DNA from: Clostridiales bacterium
Lineage (GTDB): Bacteria; Bacillota; Clostridia; Saccharofermentanales; Saccharofermentanaceae
DNA: 64,000 nucleotides
Direction of reading: 5' to 3'
Assembly (NCBI GenBank): GCA_017962145.1
Contig: JAGCVX010000005.1
Location: 186,001-250,000, forward strand
Below the pieces are notes generated by a model, which searched no databases, was not told the origin of the DNA, and saw only the letters and a list, made by a program, of their open reading frames with translations. Shown piece by piece: positions 49,413 through 58,018 of this stretch. A program made the position numbers and the translations under genes. Position 1 is the first letter of the stretch. Every line of letters starts with the position of its first letter.

Positions 49413-51932
49413 TCAGAGTCCTCTTTCAATACCGTAGTTCATGCAGATCACGGCAAACTCCGGACATTGGGCAAATGCGACCAGCACATCATCTCTGTTG
49501 GCGCCTCCCTGAAGAAGTCCGACCCAGTAGGCAAATCCATCTGCTTCCGGCTCACGGTCCATAAAGGTCGTGTAGAGTCTTCTGACATATTCTTCATTCG
49601 GCAAGTTCATGTTCACAAACTCATCACTGGTGAAGAAGAATTTTGCTGCCGGATAACCGCTCTGCTCACGGTTGGTCAGCGCCAGGCTCCAGTATGCAAG
49701 ACCGCCCTGCTCCGGCTCTCTTCCGAGACAGCATGTATAAAGACGTGTTGCAAAGTCTGTTGCTTTCTGGCCGGCTCTTGTCGCCTTTGCCGTCGGTGCA
49801 CCCGGCTTTACGCCGAAGTCTGCACAGACATTACACCACTCGACCGAGTCGATAAAGCAACGGATGACATCATCTCTGCTCTTGGCTCCACTTCGAAGTT
49901 CACCCAGCCAGTATGCCTTTCCGTCGGCTTCCGATGCACGGTCAAAGAATGTCTTATACAGGATCTCGACAAAATCATCTTCGCTCAGGTTTCTGTTTCT
50001 GAACTCATCGCTCATCAGGAAGAACAGACCACAGTCACCACCTGTCTTCGTTCCTTTCAGAAGTTCCATGACCCAGTAGTTTTTGCCGGTTTCTTCCGAA
50101 GCACGGCCAAGTGCGACCGTATAAAGACGCTCAACGAAATCACCAACCAGTGGGAAATCCTTCGGATCCGGAAGCGGGATACCTACACCCGGAGCAAGGA
50201 CCAGCGGCGGGATATAGACCGGTGTACGTGTGTCGCTGTTAACTTCGAGCAGCTTCAGAAGCATCGCTTCAAACTCAGAGCGTGTCGCTTTTCCATGCGG
50301 ATCGATGCGCTGCTCTTCCTTCGGTGCACCCGGTGCGCCCTTACCTTCCATGATGTGCCAGGTCACGGCCCATGTCACGGCTTCCCAGGCATAGTAATCA
50401 ATATCGAAATAGTCGATATACGGATCGGTACGGCCGAAGTCGATCGATCTCTTATATCCGACAAGCTCTGCGTATCTCATCAGCATGAAGCACAGATCCT
50501 GTCTTCTTACTGCTTTCCCTACGCCAAATGTATTCGAGGAAATTTCCGGATATCCGGTGCACATCGAGTGTGCTTCACCCCAGACGACCGCATCGTAGTA
50601 CCAGGTGCCGGGCTGAACGTCCGTAAATCTTGACGTCAATCCAGCAACACTCGGGCTTCCCGCCATGATGTACAGGGTCTGGATCGCAAGTTCTCTGGTG
50701 ATCTGATCCATCGTTACCGGATCGTCGTCATCGGGATAACGCTTTTCCGGGATCGGAACCGTCTGTACCTTTTGAAGCGTTACCTTGTCATCGAAGCACA
50801 GGAAATAGAGCTGATCGCCGCCGGTCGAATCATCGCCGCCGAAGTTGATCGTCCACGAATGGCATTTTCCGACTTTCGATTCATTCTTTTTCACGCCCTG
50901 CTCATGTGTCTGCATGAGGAACGGGTTGTTACCGATATTGAGTGTCGTAAACGGATTGGTAAATGCCTGCAGGAAATACATTCTGGAGTTATAAGTAAGA
51001 TCCAGATTCGAGATCTCGTTGCAGCAGCAGTCCAGATAGCAAAGCTTCGGGTTATGTGTCAGATCCAGAACCGCGATATCGTTATATGCGCAGTTGAGCT
51101 TGATCAGCTCCGGGTTATTGGTCACATCGATATTCACGACATCGTTATGTGCACAGTTATAGTACTGCAGTCCCGGACAATGGCTGACATCGATGCTTCC
51201 GAGTCCCGGGTTATCCCAGATATCAAGACGCTTCATCAGCGGGTTATGTGTAACATCCAGAGATGTCAGATGATTTCTAAAAGCATCCAGATGTGAAAGC
51301 TTCGGATTCTTACTTACATCCAGATAAGTCAGTTCACAGGAACCGCATGTCAGATGCTCAAGTTCCGGACACTGAGAAAGATCCAAGGATGTGATCGGAT
51401 TCGTGTTGACCTCAACATACGCCATCTTCGGGTTATGCGTCAGATCCAGCGCAGTCAGATTACAGTCATAACAGTATACCCAGAGAAGTTCCGGATTCTG
51501 TGTCAGATCCAGGCTCGTCAGCGGATTGTTTGAACACCACAGACCACGAAGATCTTTAAGGTTCGTAACATCCAGGCTCTTGATCTTGTTGTCTCTGCAC
51601 CAAAGGCCCTGAAGATTTACGAAATACTCTACGCCTTTTACCGAGGTTACTCCCTTGCCTTCGCAGTAGATGTTGATCGTAGATCCCAGTTCTTCCGCGC
51701 TCAATGTACCATCTCGGTTCTTGTCATAGGTCGAACTTGAGATGATGGAGCGGAAAACCGAATCCGGGAAATTGGTGGAGTTGATCTTGACCGGAGATAT
51801 ATCCGAATAATCAGCACCGGAATCGTCAGCCCAGAGCATACCTGCTGCGCTGCCCATAGTGATTGTCGTTGCCATAAAACCGGCAACTGTTTTGAAGAAC
51901 TTTGACGTTCTCATTCGCATTTTGTTTTTCAT
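49413..51932 (-). CDS. Secreted leucine-rich-repeat protein with SLH-like and DUF4214 domains
   Basis: 839 residues. Signal peptide to about residue 35 (GSAAGMLWADDSG). An EF-hand-like loop YDKNRDGTLSAEEL (69-82) precedes about eleven leucine-rich repeats of 21 residues (about 85-340), consensus L-T-S-L-D-V/L-T-x-N-P-x-L-x-x-L-x-C/D, rich in Cys at one position. Residues 410-575 form SLH-like modules (FTDVQPGTWYYDAVVWGEAH) that would attach it to wall polymer. The C-terminal 240 residues hold repeated DUF4214 units (LYTVALGRASEETGKNYW; DREPEADGFAYWVGLLQGG). An adhesin or wall-matrix protein is likely. Transcribed alone, with a strong terminator. Confidence 0.88.
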   Translation of the reverse strand: MKNKMRMRTSKFFKTVAGFMATTITMGSAAGMLWADDSGADYSDISPVKINSTNFPDSVFRSIISSSTYDKNRDGTLSAEELGSTINIYCEGKGVTSVKGVEYFVNLQGLWCRDNKIKSLDVTNLKDLRGLWCSNNPLTSLDLTQNPELLWVYCYDCNLTALDLTHNPKMAYVEVNTNPITSLDLSQCPELEHLTCGSCELTYLDVSKNPKLSHLDAFRNHLTSLDVTHNPLMKRLDIWDNPGLGSIDVSHCPGLQYYNCAHNDVVNIDVTNNPELIKLNCAYNDIAVLDLTHNPKLCYLDCCCNEISNLDLTYNSRMYFLQAFTNPFTTLNIGNNPFLMQTHEQGVKKNESKVGKCHSWTINFGGDDSTGGDQLYFLCFDDKVTLQKVQTVPIPEKRYPDDDDPVTMDQITRELAIQTLYIMAGSPSVAGLTSRFTDVQPGTWYYDAVVWGEAHSMCTGYPEISSNTFGVGKAVRRQDLCFMLMRYAELVGYKRSIDFGRTDPYIDYFDIDYYAWEAVTWAVTWHIMEGKGAPGAPKEEQRIDPHGKATRSEFEAMLLKLLEVNSDTRTPVYIPPLVLAPGVGIPLPDPKDFPLVGDFVERLYTVALGRASEETGKNYWVMELLKGTKTGGDCGLFFLMSDEFRNRNLSEDDFVEILYKTFFDRASEADGKAYWLGELRSGAKSRDDVIRCFIDSVEWCNVCADFGVKPGAPTAKATRAGQKATDFATRLYTCCLGREPEQGGLAYWSLALTNREQSGYPAAKFFFTSDEFVNMNLPNEEYVRRLYTTFMDREPEADGFAYWVGLLQGGANRDDVLVAFAQCPEFAVICMNYGIERGL

Positions 51933-52029
51933 TTCTGTCTTACTTCCTTGTTGCTCTCAATTGTTGTCAAAATACGTGCTAAAAAACTGAGTGTACAAAT
52001 ACGCCTGTATTATATGAAAAGCAAAGACA

Positions 52030-52077
52030 TCATGTCAAATAAAGAAAGTGCGAAGCAGAATAGAATCTGCTTCGCAC
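52030..52077 (-). terminator. Rho-independent terminator of the KPVIYLYPE lipoprotein gene
   Basis: GTGCGAAGCAGA and TCTGCTTCGCAC form a perfect 12-base stem around ATAGAA; the minus strand continues TTTCTTTATTTG. Confidence 0.88.
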
Positions 52078-52118
52078 ATCGTTCAATTCGATAAATCATA
52101 TAATCTGTTCTTCCCAGC

Positions 52119-53204
52119 TTATTTCTCAACCATGGAGCCGCCCCATTCCACAACGGTGAATCCTTTGCGTACAGGCGTTTCAGGGAGAGTGAGAGCACGA
52201 TCTTCAGAAATCTCGATAGCTTCATCCAGCGGCTTATAAACCATAAAGATACGGATTTCTGTTTCAGGAGCCGGAACAACTGAAATCTCTGCCCAGGACT
52301 TATACTCTTCGTTCGGGAAGGAAATCAGGTTATATGCGGAACCCTGCATTCTCGGAAGCCAGAATGAGATAAAGTCATCGATCTCGCTGTCATTTAATCC
52401 AAAAGCTGCCAGATACTCTTCCAGGAATGCGGCAGTATCTTCTACCGCTACGCATGCTGCTTTTTCAAAACGATCCGTAATAAACGGAGAACTAGCTTCC
52501 CAGAAAAGATAGTCGTAGTATCTTTCGGAACTTTTATCAAAAAGCTTTCCACCCGGGTATGCAGTTACGTTCCAACCCTCTCCATATTCCGGATAGGTGC
52601 AGAGGATCTCACCCTTGATATCCATCTTAACGGAAACATCCATCTGTGTTTCCGGATAAAGATAGATCACCGGTTTGAGGCCTACTAATTGCGTTTCTGT
52701 TGTCTCCGGCATGGGTTCAACTTTAGTCTCGAGTTTTGACTCAACGGTACCATCTTCTCTTGCAACAACGAATGTATAGGATCCTTCACAGTTCTTGTTT
52801 CTGAGATCCACATCGAAAAAGAATTCCATGTACTCTACGCCATCTTCTTCGCAAAGAAATTCCGGGCTTCTCGTCAAGCTTACGATCGCGTCAGACTTTT
52901 GAATCGTGGATTCAGCAAATGATTTGAAAAGATACATCGTCAATTTGTATTCATCCGCATTTTCACTGTTCACTTTTTCCTTCATCTTATCAGTGAGTAC
53001 AGCGTGCAGTGTGCTGACCATTCCGTTATATAAAACACCCTCGCAGATATACAACTCAGAGATCCACTCTTCATTGCTCTTGGGTTTGTTATTCAGATCA
53101 AGGATGTTGGGATCCGCTTTCTTTTTAGGGGAACATGCGGTAAAAGGTATCACCAAGGATACAACCAGAATAATACTAAGAAAAATAGATCTCTTCGTAC
53201 GCAT
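52119..53204 (-). CDS. Lipoprotein with conserved KPVIYLYPE domain
   Basis: 361 residues. Signal peptide with lipobox PFTAC (Cys24). Residues 25-170 are a variable outer region. The last 190 residues form a well conserved but uncharacterised domain that I recognise only by its pattern: LKPVIYLYPE, CTYPEYGEGWNVTAYP, YYDYLFWEA, GLNDSEIDDFISFWLPRM, TEIRIFMVYKPL and GFTVVEWGG at the end. Its regularity suggests an enzyme-like fold, but no catalytic site is known to me. GGAGG lies nine bases before the ATG. Divergent from the next lipoprotein gene. Confidence 0.75.
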   Translation of the reverse strand: MRTKRSIFLSIILVVSLVIPFTACSPKKKADPNILDLNNKPKSNEEWISELYICEGVLYNGMVSTLHAVLTDKMKEKVNSENADEYKLTMYLFKSFAESTIQKSDAIVSLTRSPEFLCEEDGVEYMEFFFDVDLRNKNCEGSYTFVVAREDGTVESKLETKVEPMPETTETQLVGLKPVIYLYPETQMDVSVKMDIKGEILCTYPEYGEGWNVTAYPGGKLFDKSSERYYDYLFWEASSPFITDRFEKAACVAVEDTAAFLEEYLAAFGLNDSEIDDFISFWLPRMQGSAYNLISFPNEEYKSWAEISVVPAPETEIRIFMVYKPLDEAIEISEDRALTLPETPVRKGFTVVEWGGSMVEK

Positions 53205-53314
53205 ACTCTAATCCTCCGAAAGTTAATTTGCCATCTTATTCTTTCACGCACATTATACTTCGAGCCACCCCCGAACTACAACACCGCAATGTGGTATCAT
53301 AAACATGCAGCTGT

Positions 53315-53338
53315 TGCATCGTCTGCTAGACGAATGCA
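53315..53338 (+). other. Hairpin in the leader of the DUF5104-like lipoprotein gene
   Basis: TGCAT-CGTCT and AGACG-A-ATGCA pair around GCT (ten pairs, one bulged A). A TG-extended -10 (TGGTATCAT, about 53292-53300) lies just before it, so the hairpin would sit in the mRNA leader, 34 bases before the ATG. Confidence 0.4.
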
Positions 53339-53371
53339 TTTAAGAAAAGGAAAAACTGAAGGTACGATTAT

Positions 53372-54301
53372 ATGAAAAATTGGATGCGCAATTCACTTGT
53401 GTTTATTCTTGTTCTGTCCACGATTCTGGGAACAGCAGGATGCACCGGATTCCTCGACCGAGCCGGTCTTTTATCGGATCAGGCGAAAGTCGAAGCCGAG
53501 GCCTGTGAAGCTTTTGAGAAAGATTTATTCAAGGCAATGGAAAAAGAAGATCCGAAACTGATCAAGAGGCTGTTTTCACCTCGCGCTTTGCAGCGCACAG
53601 ATGACATGGATGAAGGAATCGATTTTATTTTCGAACTCTGCGGCGGAGAAAAACTTGAATTCGTAAATGACAACAAGTCTGCATATCAGCATTATGAAAA
53701 GGAAAAGAATTCATGGGTGATGTACGCGTACTGTGTTTTCACGTGCGGCGATGAAGAATTCCGTGTGAACTGGACACAGTACTTAAAATACGAGGAAGAC
53801 GAGCGCCTTGTCGGCGTGTACACATTTAGTGTATGCCCTACTGACGATTCGTATGAGTCTCATTCTGTTTATTCGGCTGCCGGCATCCATCATCCTGGTC
53901 GTTATGCGGCAAATGACACGCTCCTGGTACTGGACGAGCTTTATTTGACTGATCACAAAGCCAGCGACAGAAATCCTGAGTACAAGATCCCGGACGAAAG
54001 TACATGGAGCGACCTTTGGGATCCGGAAGTTTTCGCAACACTTGAACAGCAGGATAAGGACGATATGGCCGCATTCTTTCTTAATGAGCGTTCTCGAGAA
54101 TTCGGTGCCGGATGGTTTGAGACCACCGAAGATGGTGGCCTTGTATACTATTGTGCCTTGCGCTTTGCGCTGAAACATGGGTGCTTTGGCATCCGTTTTA
54201 ATGCAGACGGAAAGATCATCGGAATCGCAGTTGACATCTACCGCGCAAGTTACAACGAGGTCAAGGAAGGCATTCACGGGTTTGACGATACCGCTTCGTA
54301 A
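53372..54301 (+). CDS. DUF5104-like lipoprotein
   Basis: 309 residues. Signal peptide with lipobox GTAGC (Cys24). Residues 40-155 (EKDLFKAMEKEDPKLIKRLFS, then YCVFTCGDEEFRVNWTQYLK, VGVYTFSVCPTD) resemble the NTF2-like DUF5104 domain of clostridial lipoproteins; the remaining 150 residues are not recognised. Function unknown; no catalytic residues seen. GAAGG lies nine bases before the ATG. Divergent from the KPVIYLYPE lipoprotein; a shared stimulus is possible but not shown. Confidence 0.7.
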   Translation: MKNWMRNSLVFILVLSTILGTAGCTGFLDRAGLLSDQAKVEAEACEAFEKDLFKAMEKEDPKLIKRLFSPRALQRTDDMDEGIDFIFELCGGEKLEFVNDNKSAYQHYEKEKNSWVMYAYCVFTCGDEEFRVNWTQYLKYEEDERLVGVYTFSVCPTDDSYESHSVYSAAGIHHPGRYAANDTLLVLDELYLTDHKASDRNPEYKIPDESTWSDLWDPEVFATLEQQDKDDMAAFFLNERSREFGAGWFETTEDGGLVYYCALRFALKHGCFGIRFNADGKIIGIAVDIYRASYNEVKEGIHGFDDTAS

Positions 54302-54365
54302 ATCTTCTGTACGATAGCATCCTGATCCAGATCTGTCGTATTAAAACGATCAGCTTATGCATATT

Positions 54366-55151
54366 TTAATCACGCGTTTCTATCAGCATCTTTTTGGTGT
54401 TATCATCGATTTCAAACTTGTCCGGAGCAACTCGTACGATTGCGGTACCATAAGGCACAGTAATGTGTGCGTTCAGGGCCGGTTCATAATTGAGAAGAGA
54501 GTTGACTAACCACAGTTCCAGATTTTTCGGGTCGTTGATATACTCGCCATCTTCGTCGCCGACACAGAAGAACCAGCCGCTGTCACTTTCTCTTGTCGGC
54601 TCATCACGCATTCCATAGCCGATCTTCCAATTGCCCTCACGGACTTTCTTGGAAACGATCACTGTCTTTCCGAGCAACAGTTTTTTCTGTCTTACATTCT
54701 GCAGCATCTCTTCGTGCGAACGGAAGAACTCAATCGCTTCCTCATCCGGTTTACCTTCGCACTCAAGCTTTCGGATATCTTCATCCCAGTGCTTTCCATC
54801 GGCATTCTTGGTAAGAAGGACGGCAAGATGGAAGAGCTCATTCTCTTGCACTTCGATATCATGATTTACCTCGATTGGCTTATCGTGGCCCTTGTTACCG
54901 TATACATACACAGTAAAACCACCGTCGTTATAAAGCATTCCCTTAGCCGCGCCCAGGTTTTCTTTGTCGTTATAGAAGATGAAGAAATTCGGCAAGCGGT
55001 CGTTGACAAACCAGTCAAAGGCAGTTCCGTTTTTGCCATTCATATAAAAGATCGCGCCGTCGTTTTCAAGATCACTCTTACTTACATCCGGCAAATTTGC
55101 CTTTAATGCTTCAAGCATATACTTTTCTACTTGTGCTAAGATCTTATTCAT
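54366..55151 (-). CDS. Cytosolic protein with C-terminal DUF2185 (Imm33-like) domain
   Basis: 261 residues, no signal or membrane segment. The N-terminal 150 residues (NKILAQVEKYMLEALKANLP, MNGKNGTAFDWFVND) are not recognised. The last 100 match the DUF2185 pattern: VIVSKKVREGNWKIGYGMRD, EP-x-x-E-x-DSGW, GDEDGEYINDPKNLELW, and YGTA near the end. DUF2185 is grouped with immunity proteins of polymorphic toxins in some genomes; no toxin gene is adjacent here. GGAGG lies six bases before the ATG; it begins 25 bases after the methyltransferase stop on the same strand. Confidence 0.7.
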   Translation of the reverse strand: MNKILAQVEKYMLEALKANLPDVSKSDLENDGAIFYMNGKNGTAFDWFVNDRLPNFFIFYNDKENLGAAKGMLYNDGGFTVYVYGNKGHDKPIEVNHDIEVQENELFHLAVLLTKNADGKHWDEDIRKLECEGKPDEEAIEFFRSHEEMLQNVRQKKLLLGKTVIVSKKVREGNWKIGYGMRDEPTRESDSGWFFCVGDEDGEYINDPKNLELWLVNSLLNYEPALNAHITVPYGTAIVRVAPDKFEIDDNTKKMLIETRD

Positions 55152-55176
55152 GGCGTCCTCCTTCAACTCATTCGCA

Positions 55177-55971
55177 TTATCCGTTTTTCTTCGAAACCAC
55201 GGTCACCCAGGCAGGCAGTGCCGCCATGGGGTTCTTTTTCCAGTCATTAATACCCTCGAGTTCTTCCTGCTTCTTTTCCGAAAGCTCAGCATAAGAATAC
55301 CAGAAAGATGCATCTACTGCAGAAAGCTCGGCTACTTCACATATACAAAGACCCGCATTGATCTGCGAGTTGATAATGTCCTGAAGTCTCCAGTGCAAAT
55401 CCGGGAAGACATCGTGATACGACTTAACGATAGTCGGTTCTTTCCAGGCTTCTCCTGTAAATGGCCTGTTGAAAGGATGCATATCGTACATGACCGAATA
55501 CCCGTCCGGTTTCAGTACACGATTTATGTTAGCACACATACCCTCGATATCACTAATCCAGGAAAGCGTTCCGTTGGAAGTAAATACCATGTCGTAAGTT
55601 TGATCTGCAATGTGGGACAACTGCATCGTATCGTCACAGACGAATTCGATATCGATGCCCAGCTGCTTCGCGATGGCGGAGGCATTTTCGAGCTGACGTT
55701 CGCTGATATCCGCAGAGGTCACACGAGCACCCATCATGGCCAGTGCAAATGCCGCATGATTATCACCACTTGATGGAAGAAGGATTCGTTTTTCTCTCAG
55801 ATCCGGAAGATATTTTCGGATCAGTTCGTATACCGCAGGATGAAATGCCGACTCCGGCTTTTCCTGAAGTAGCCGGATTTTCTCATCTGTTCTCAGCGAT
55901 CTGTACCACTCCGAATCAGATGTTTCATTCCAGAAGTTTTTCACTTGTTCTATCATCTCATTGTCGCTCAT
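55177..55971 (-). CDS. Class I SAM-dependent methyltransferase
   Basis: 264 residues. Motif I is degenerate, LLPSSGDNHAAFALA where E/D-x-G-x-G-x-G is usual, but the following GARVTSADISERQLENA (acidic residue at the end of strand 2) and MVFTSNGTLSWI are typical of class I methyltransferases in which S-G-x-N replaces the glycine loop. The substrate is unknown; related clostridial proteins are annotated only generally. The gene is followed by the DUF2185 gene and the two may be cotranscribed. The start has a modest GGTG ribosome site. Confidence 0.8.
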   Translation of the reverse strand: MSDNEMIEQVKNFWNETSDSEWYRSLRTDEKIRLLQEKPESAFHPAVYELIRKYLPDLREKRILLPSSGDNHAAFALAMMGARVTSADISERQLENASAIAKQLGIDIEFVCDDTMQLSHIADQTYDMVFTSNGTLSWISDIEGMCANINRVLKPDGYSVMYDMHPFNRPFTGEAWKEPTIVKSYHDVFPDLHWRLQDIINSQINAGLCICEVAELSAVDASFWYSYAELSEKKQEELEGINDWKKNPMAALPAWVTVVSKKNG

Positions 55972-56035
55972 TTTGCATCACCCTTATCTGTAAAACACGC
56001 CAAGTCGAATCAGGCTGTTTCACACTCGAATGATG

Positions 56036-56722
56036 TTATCTTATCACTTTATAGCGAAGGCGGATATAGGAATCAACCAGCGGTATACACTCAACTAACT
56101 CAAGCGCGCCGAGTTTATCCAGGCCAGAGCCATTTCGCAGTGACTCTCCATCGACCAGCGTGGCTGTATCCTTTCCTCCAATAAGCACAGGCGCAACAAC
56201 GATATCTACATAATCGAAGAGCTTTTCACGAAGAAACATCCCGTTCAGTGTACCACCGGATTGGATCGTTATACGTTCACAACCGAAGTCAGATTTAAGC
56301 GTTATGAGCATCTCAGAAAGCGATAATTCTTTCTGCAGGATGATATGAAGATTATCCGCCTCCACTCCGAATCCAGGATGCTCGGGATTCGTTGTCACGA
56401 GAACAAATTCTTTGGAGAAAGCACTGAAATACTTTACTCCGTGTTCCGTGAGATGATGGTTATCCAGTATCACAAAAGACACTGGACTCTTCTCCGGGAA
56501 AGGCTTGTCATTTACGCCCATCTTCGCCTGGACACGGCCTGTGTTAAACGACCACAGATCTGTGGTCTGCTCGATCTCATAGTATTGGTGAAGCCCTTCC
56601 CTGACTCCCTCGATTTTAGGAAGATCCTTATCTACATCCATATCATCGGTAGCACCTGTACTGATCTTCCCGTCTACCGACATCAGCATATATAAAGTGG
56701 TGATTGGTCTATCTAAATCCAT
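56036..56722 (-). CDS. RibD C-terminal/dihydrofolate-reductase-fold reductase
   Basis: 228 residues of the RibD_C fold. TTLYMLMSVDGKISTG at the N-terminus (substrate side), FVILDNHHLTEHG, and the NADPH-binding IQSGGTLNGMFL followed by VDIVVAPVLIGGKDT are diagnostic. RibD_C enzymes reduce a riboflavin precursor, but stand-alone copies without a deaminase domain or rib genes, as here, often have other, unknown substrates. AGGAGG lies nine bases before the ATG. It lies downstream of the flavin-reductase-like gene but 84 bases away, so a separate unit is possible. Confidence 0.85.
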   Translation of the reverse strand: MDLDRPITTLYMLMSVDGKISTGATDDMDVDKDLPKIEGVREGLHQYYEIEQTTDLWSFNTGRVQAKMGVNDKPFPEKSPVSFVILDNHHLTEHGVKYFSAFSKEFVLVTTNPEHPGFGVEADNLHIILQKELSLSEMLITLKSDFGCERITIQSGGTLNGMFLREKLFDYVDIVVAPVLIGGKDTATLVDGESLRNGSGLDKLGALELVECIPLVDSYIRLRYKVIR

Positions 56723-56806
56723 ACATGTACGCCTCCTTATATATGGAGTCTATAACAACGTTATGACTCACGCATGTCCTGGCTTGCTCGATTCTGTCAT
56801 TCCAGT

Positions 56807-57406
56807 TTAGAGACTCTTCATCGGCTCGCCCCAGGCGCCCAGATCACGTCCATCGTTGCTTACATAACGCTCTTCGCCACCGGCCAACACCTGCTTTACC
56901 GACTTGTATCTGTCGATGAAAGGAACGTCCTTATTTGTCAGATCCTCTCGCATGGTTTCGCCCACGATCTTACACAGGAACACATCGCTTCCACTGGCGA
57001 GATTGATTTCCTGCATAACCTTCAGTTCCATGCTGACCGGGCTTTCCGCGATCGTAGGAACATTGAGGACTGCACCTTTTTCAACTGTAGGTACAAACTT
57101 CATCTTGTCATCGTGCGCTCTACCTTCGGTACCTCCGTAATAGTCGGCAAGCGGAAGCAGTTCTTCCGTAACCAGATTCGCGGAGAATACGCCGTTCTTA
57201 CGGATGAGGTCCTTGGTCAGTTTCTCACCGCCAATGCAGGCCATGACGCCCAGACCGTCTCCGCCGTACTCATCTTCCGTTGTCCAGATATAGCTGAACC
57301 AGCAGAAAAGACCGAAATTCGGTGTTCCGTCTTCTTTATATGTGCCGTACAAAAAGAGCTGCTGCGGGCAAAAATCGTTCCAGTTTTTCACTTGTATCTT
57401 TGTCAT
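56807..57406 (-). CDS. Flavin-reductase-like FMN-binding split-barrel protein
   Basis: 199 residues. The pattern PQQLFLYGTYKEDGTPNFGLF, GVMACIGGEKLTKDLIRKNG and FSANLVTE is that of flavin reductase-like (FMN-binding split barrel) proteins that use bound FMN for reductions; WFSYIWTT and the loop KFVPTVEKGAVLNVPTIAES are family-specific. Substrate unknown. GGAAG lies six bases before the ATG at 57406; a longer frame to 57451 overlaps the regulator. Its ATG is one base after the MarR stop, so it is the effector gene of that regulator. Confidence 0.8.
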   Translation of the reverse strand: MTKIQVKNWNDFCPQQLFLYGTYKEDGTPNFGLFCWFSYIWTTEDEYGGDGLGVMACIGGEKLTKDLIRKNGVFSANLVTEELLPLADYYGGTEGRAHDDKMKFVPTVEKGAVLNVPTIAESPVSMELKVMQEINLASGSDVFLCKIVGETMREDLTNKDVPFIDRYKSVKQVLAGGEERYVSNDGRDLGAWGEPMKSL

Positions 57407-57407
57407 A

Positions 57408-57866
57408 TTATTCTTCCTTTCCATTTCGAGGAGTACGCTCTGACTGCTCAAGATTAAGAAGGATCCGGTCCAGGAACTGATCGATGATATTCACTTCTTT
57501 CTGAGAGAAATCCTTATAAAAGATCTCGTTCATCTTCTTAGATACTTCATCGTACTTTCCCTGAAGATTTCTGGCCTTTTTCGTCAGAACGATCAGGGAC
57601 TGTCGCTTGTCAGATGCGGCTGCTTTTCTCTCGATCAGGCCGGCTTCTTCCATACGTCCGAGCATTGCCGTAAGTGTATTCTTGGCAAGACCCGTTTTCT
57701 GGGAAAGCTCAACGATCGGCACCTCATCCTTCTGCCAAAGCACATACAGGATGTGTCCCTGCGGTCCGTTAAATTCTTCCACGCCGCTTTCCAGAAGCAA
57801 ACGCTGGAAAATGCGTGACTGCACCTGCTTGATCTGCGAGATTAAAAAACCTGTTCTTGATTCCAT
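57408..57866 (-). CDS. MarR-family transcriptional regulator
   Basis: 152 residues, a dimeric winged-helix protein. Helices 3-4 (VPIVELSQKTGLAKNTLTAMLGR) form the DNA-binding unit, followed by the wing AASDKRQSLIVLT with the usual D-x-R, and an N-terminal dimer helix with Q-x-x-I-F-Q. It should repress its own promoter and the flavin-reductase-like gene until a ligand or oxidant releases it. GGAGG lies four bases before the chosen ATG; the GTG/ATG positions further upstream lack a ribosome site. Matching palindromes in its promoter (57902-57944) support autoregulation. Confidence 0.9.
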   Translation of the reverse strand: MESRTGFLISQIKQVQSRIFQRLLLESGVEEFNGPQGHILYVLWQKDEVPIVELSQKTGLAKNTLTAMLGRMEEAGLIERKAAASDKRQSLIVLTKKARNLQGKYDEVSKKMNEIFYKDFSQKEVNIIDQFLDRILLNLEQSERTPRNGKEE

Positions 57867-57899
57867 ATAGCCTCCGGAGCATATAAGGTCTACGAACAA

Positions 57900-57944
57900 A
57901 TAGTACTATATGGAACTATTATTCGTCAAGGTTCTATATAGAAC
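57900..57944 (-). promoter_or_regulatory. MarR promoter overlapped by two operator-like palindromes
   Basis: Minus strand -35 TTGACG (57924-57929) and -10 TACTAT (57900-57905) are 18 bases apart. A perfect palindrome GTTCTATATAGAAC (57931-57944) lies just upstream of the -35, and the related AGTACTATATGGAACT (57902-57917, two mismatches) covers the -10. Their centres are 28 bases apart. Confidence 0.65.
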
Positions 57945-58018
57945 TTTCTATAGAGCAGAGATAGACACGAGTGATAGAATATATCCATGAGAAGTTTCAG
58001 GAAGGAAATCCGGATCGC

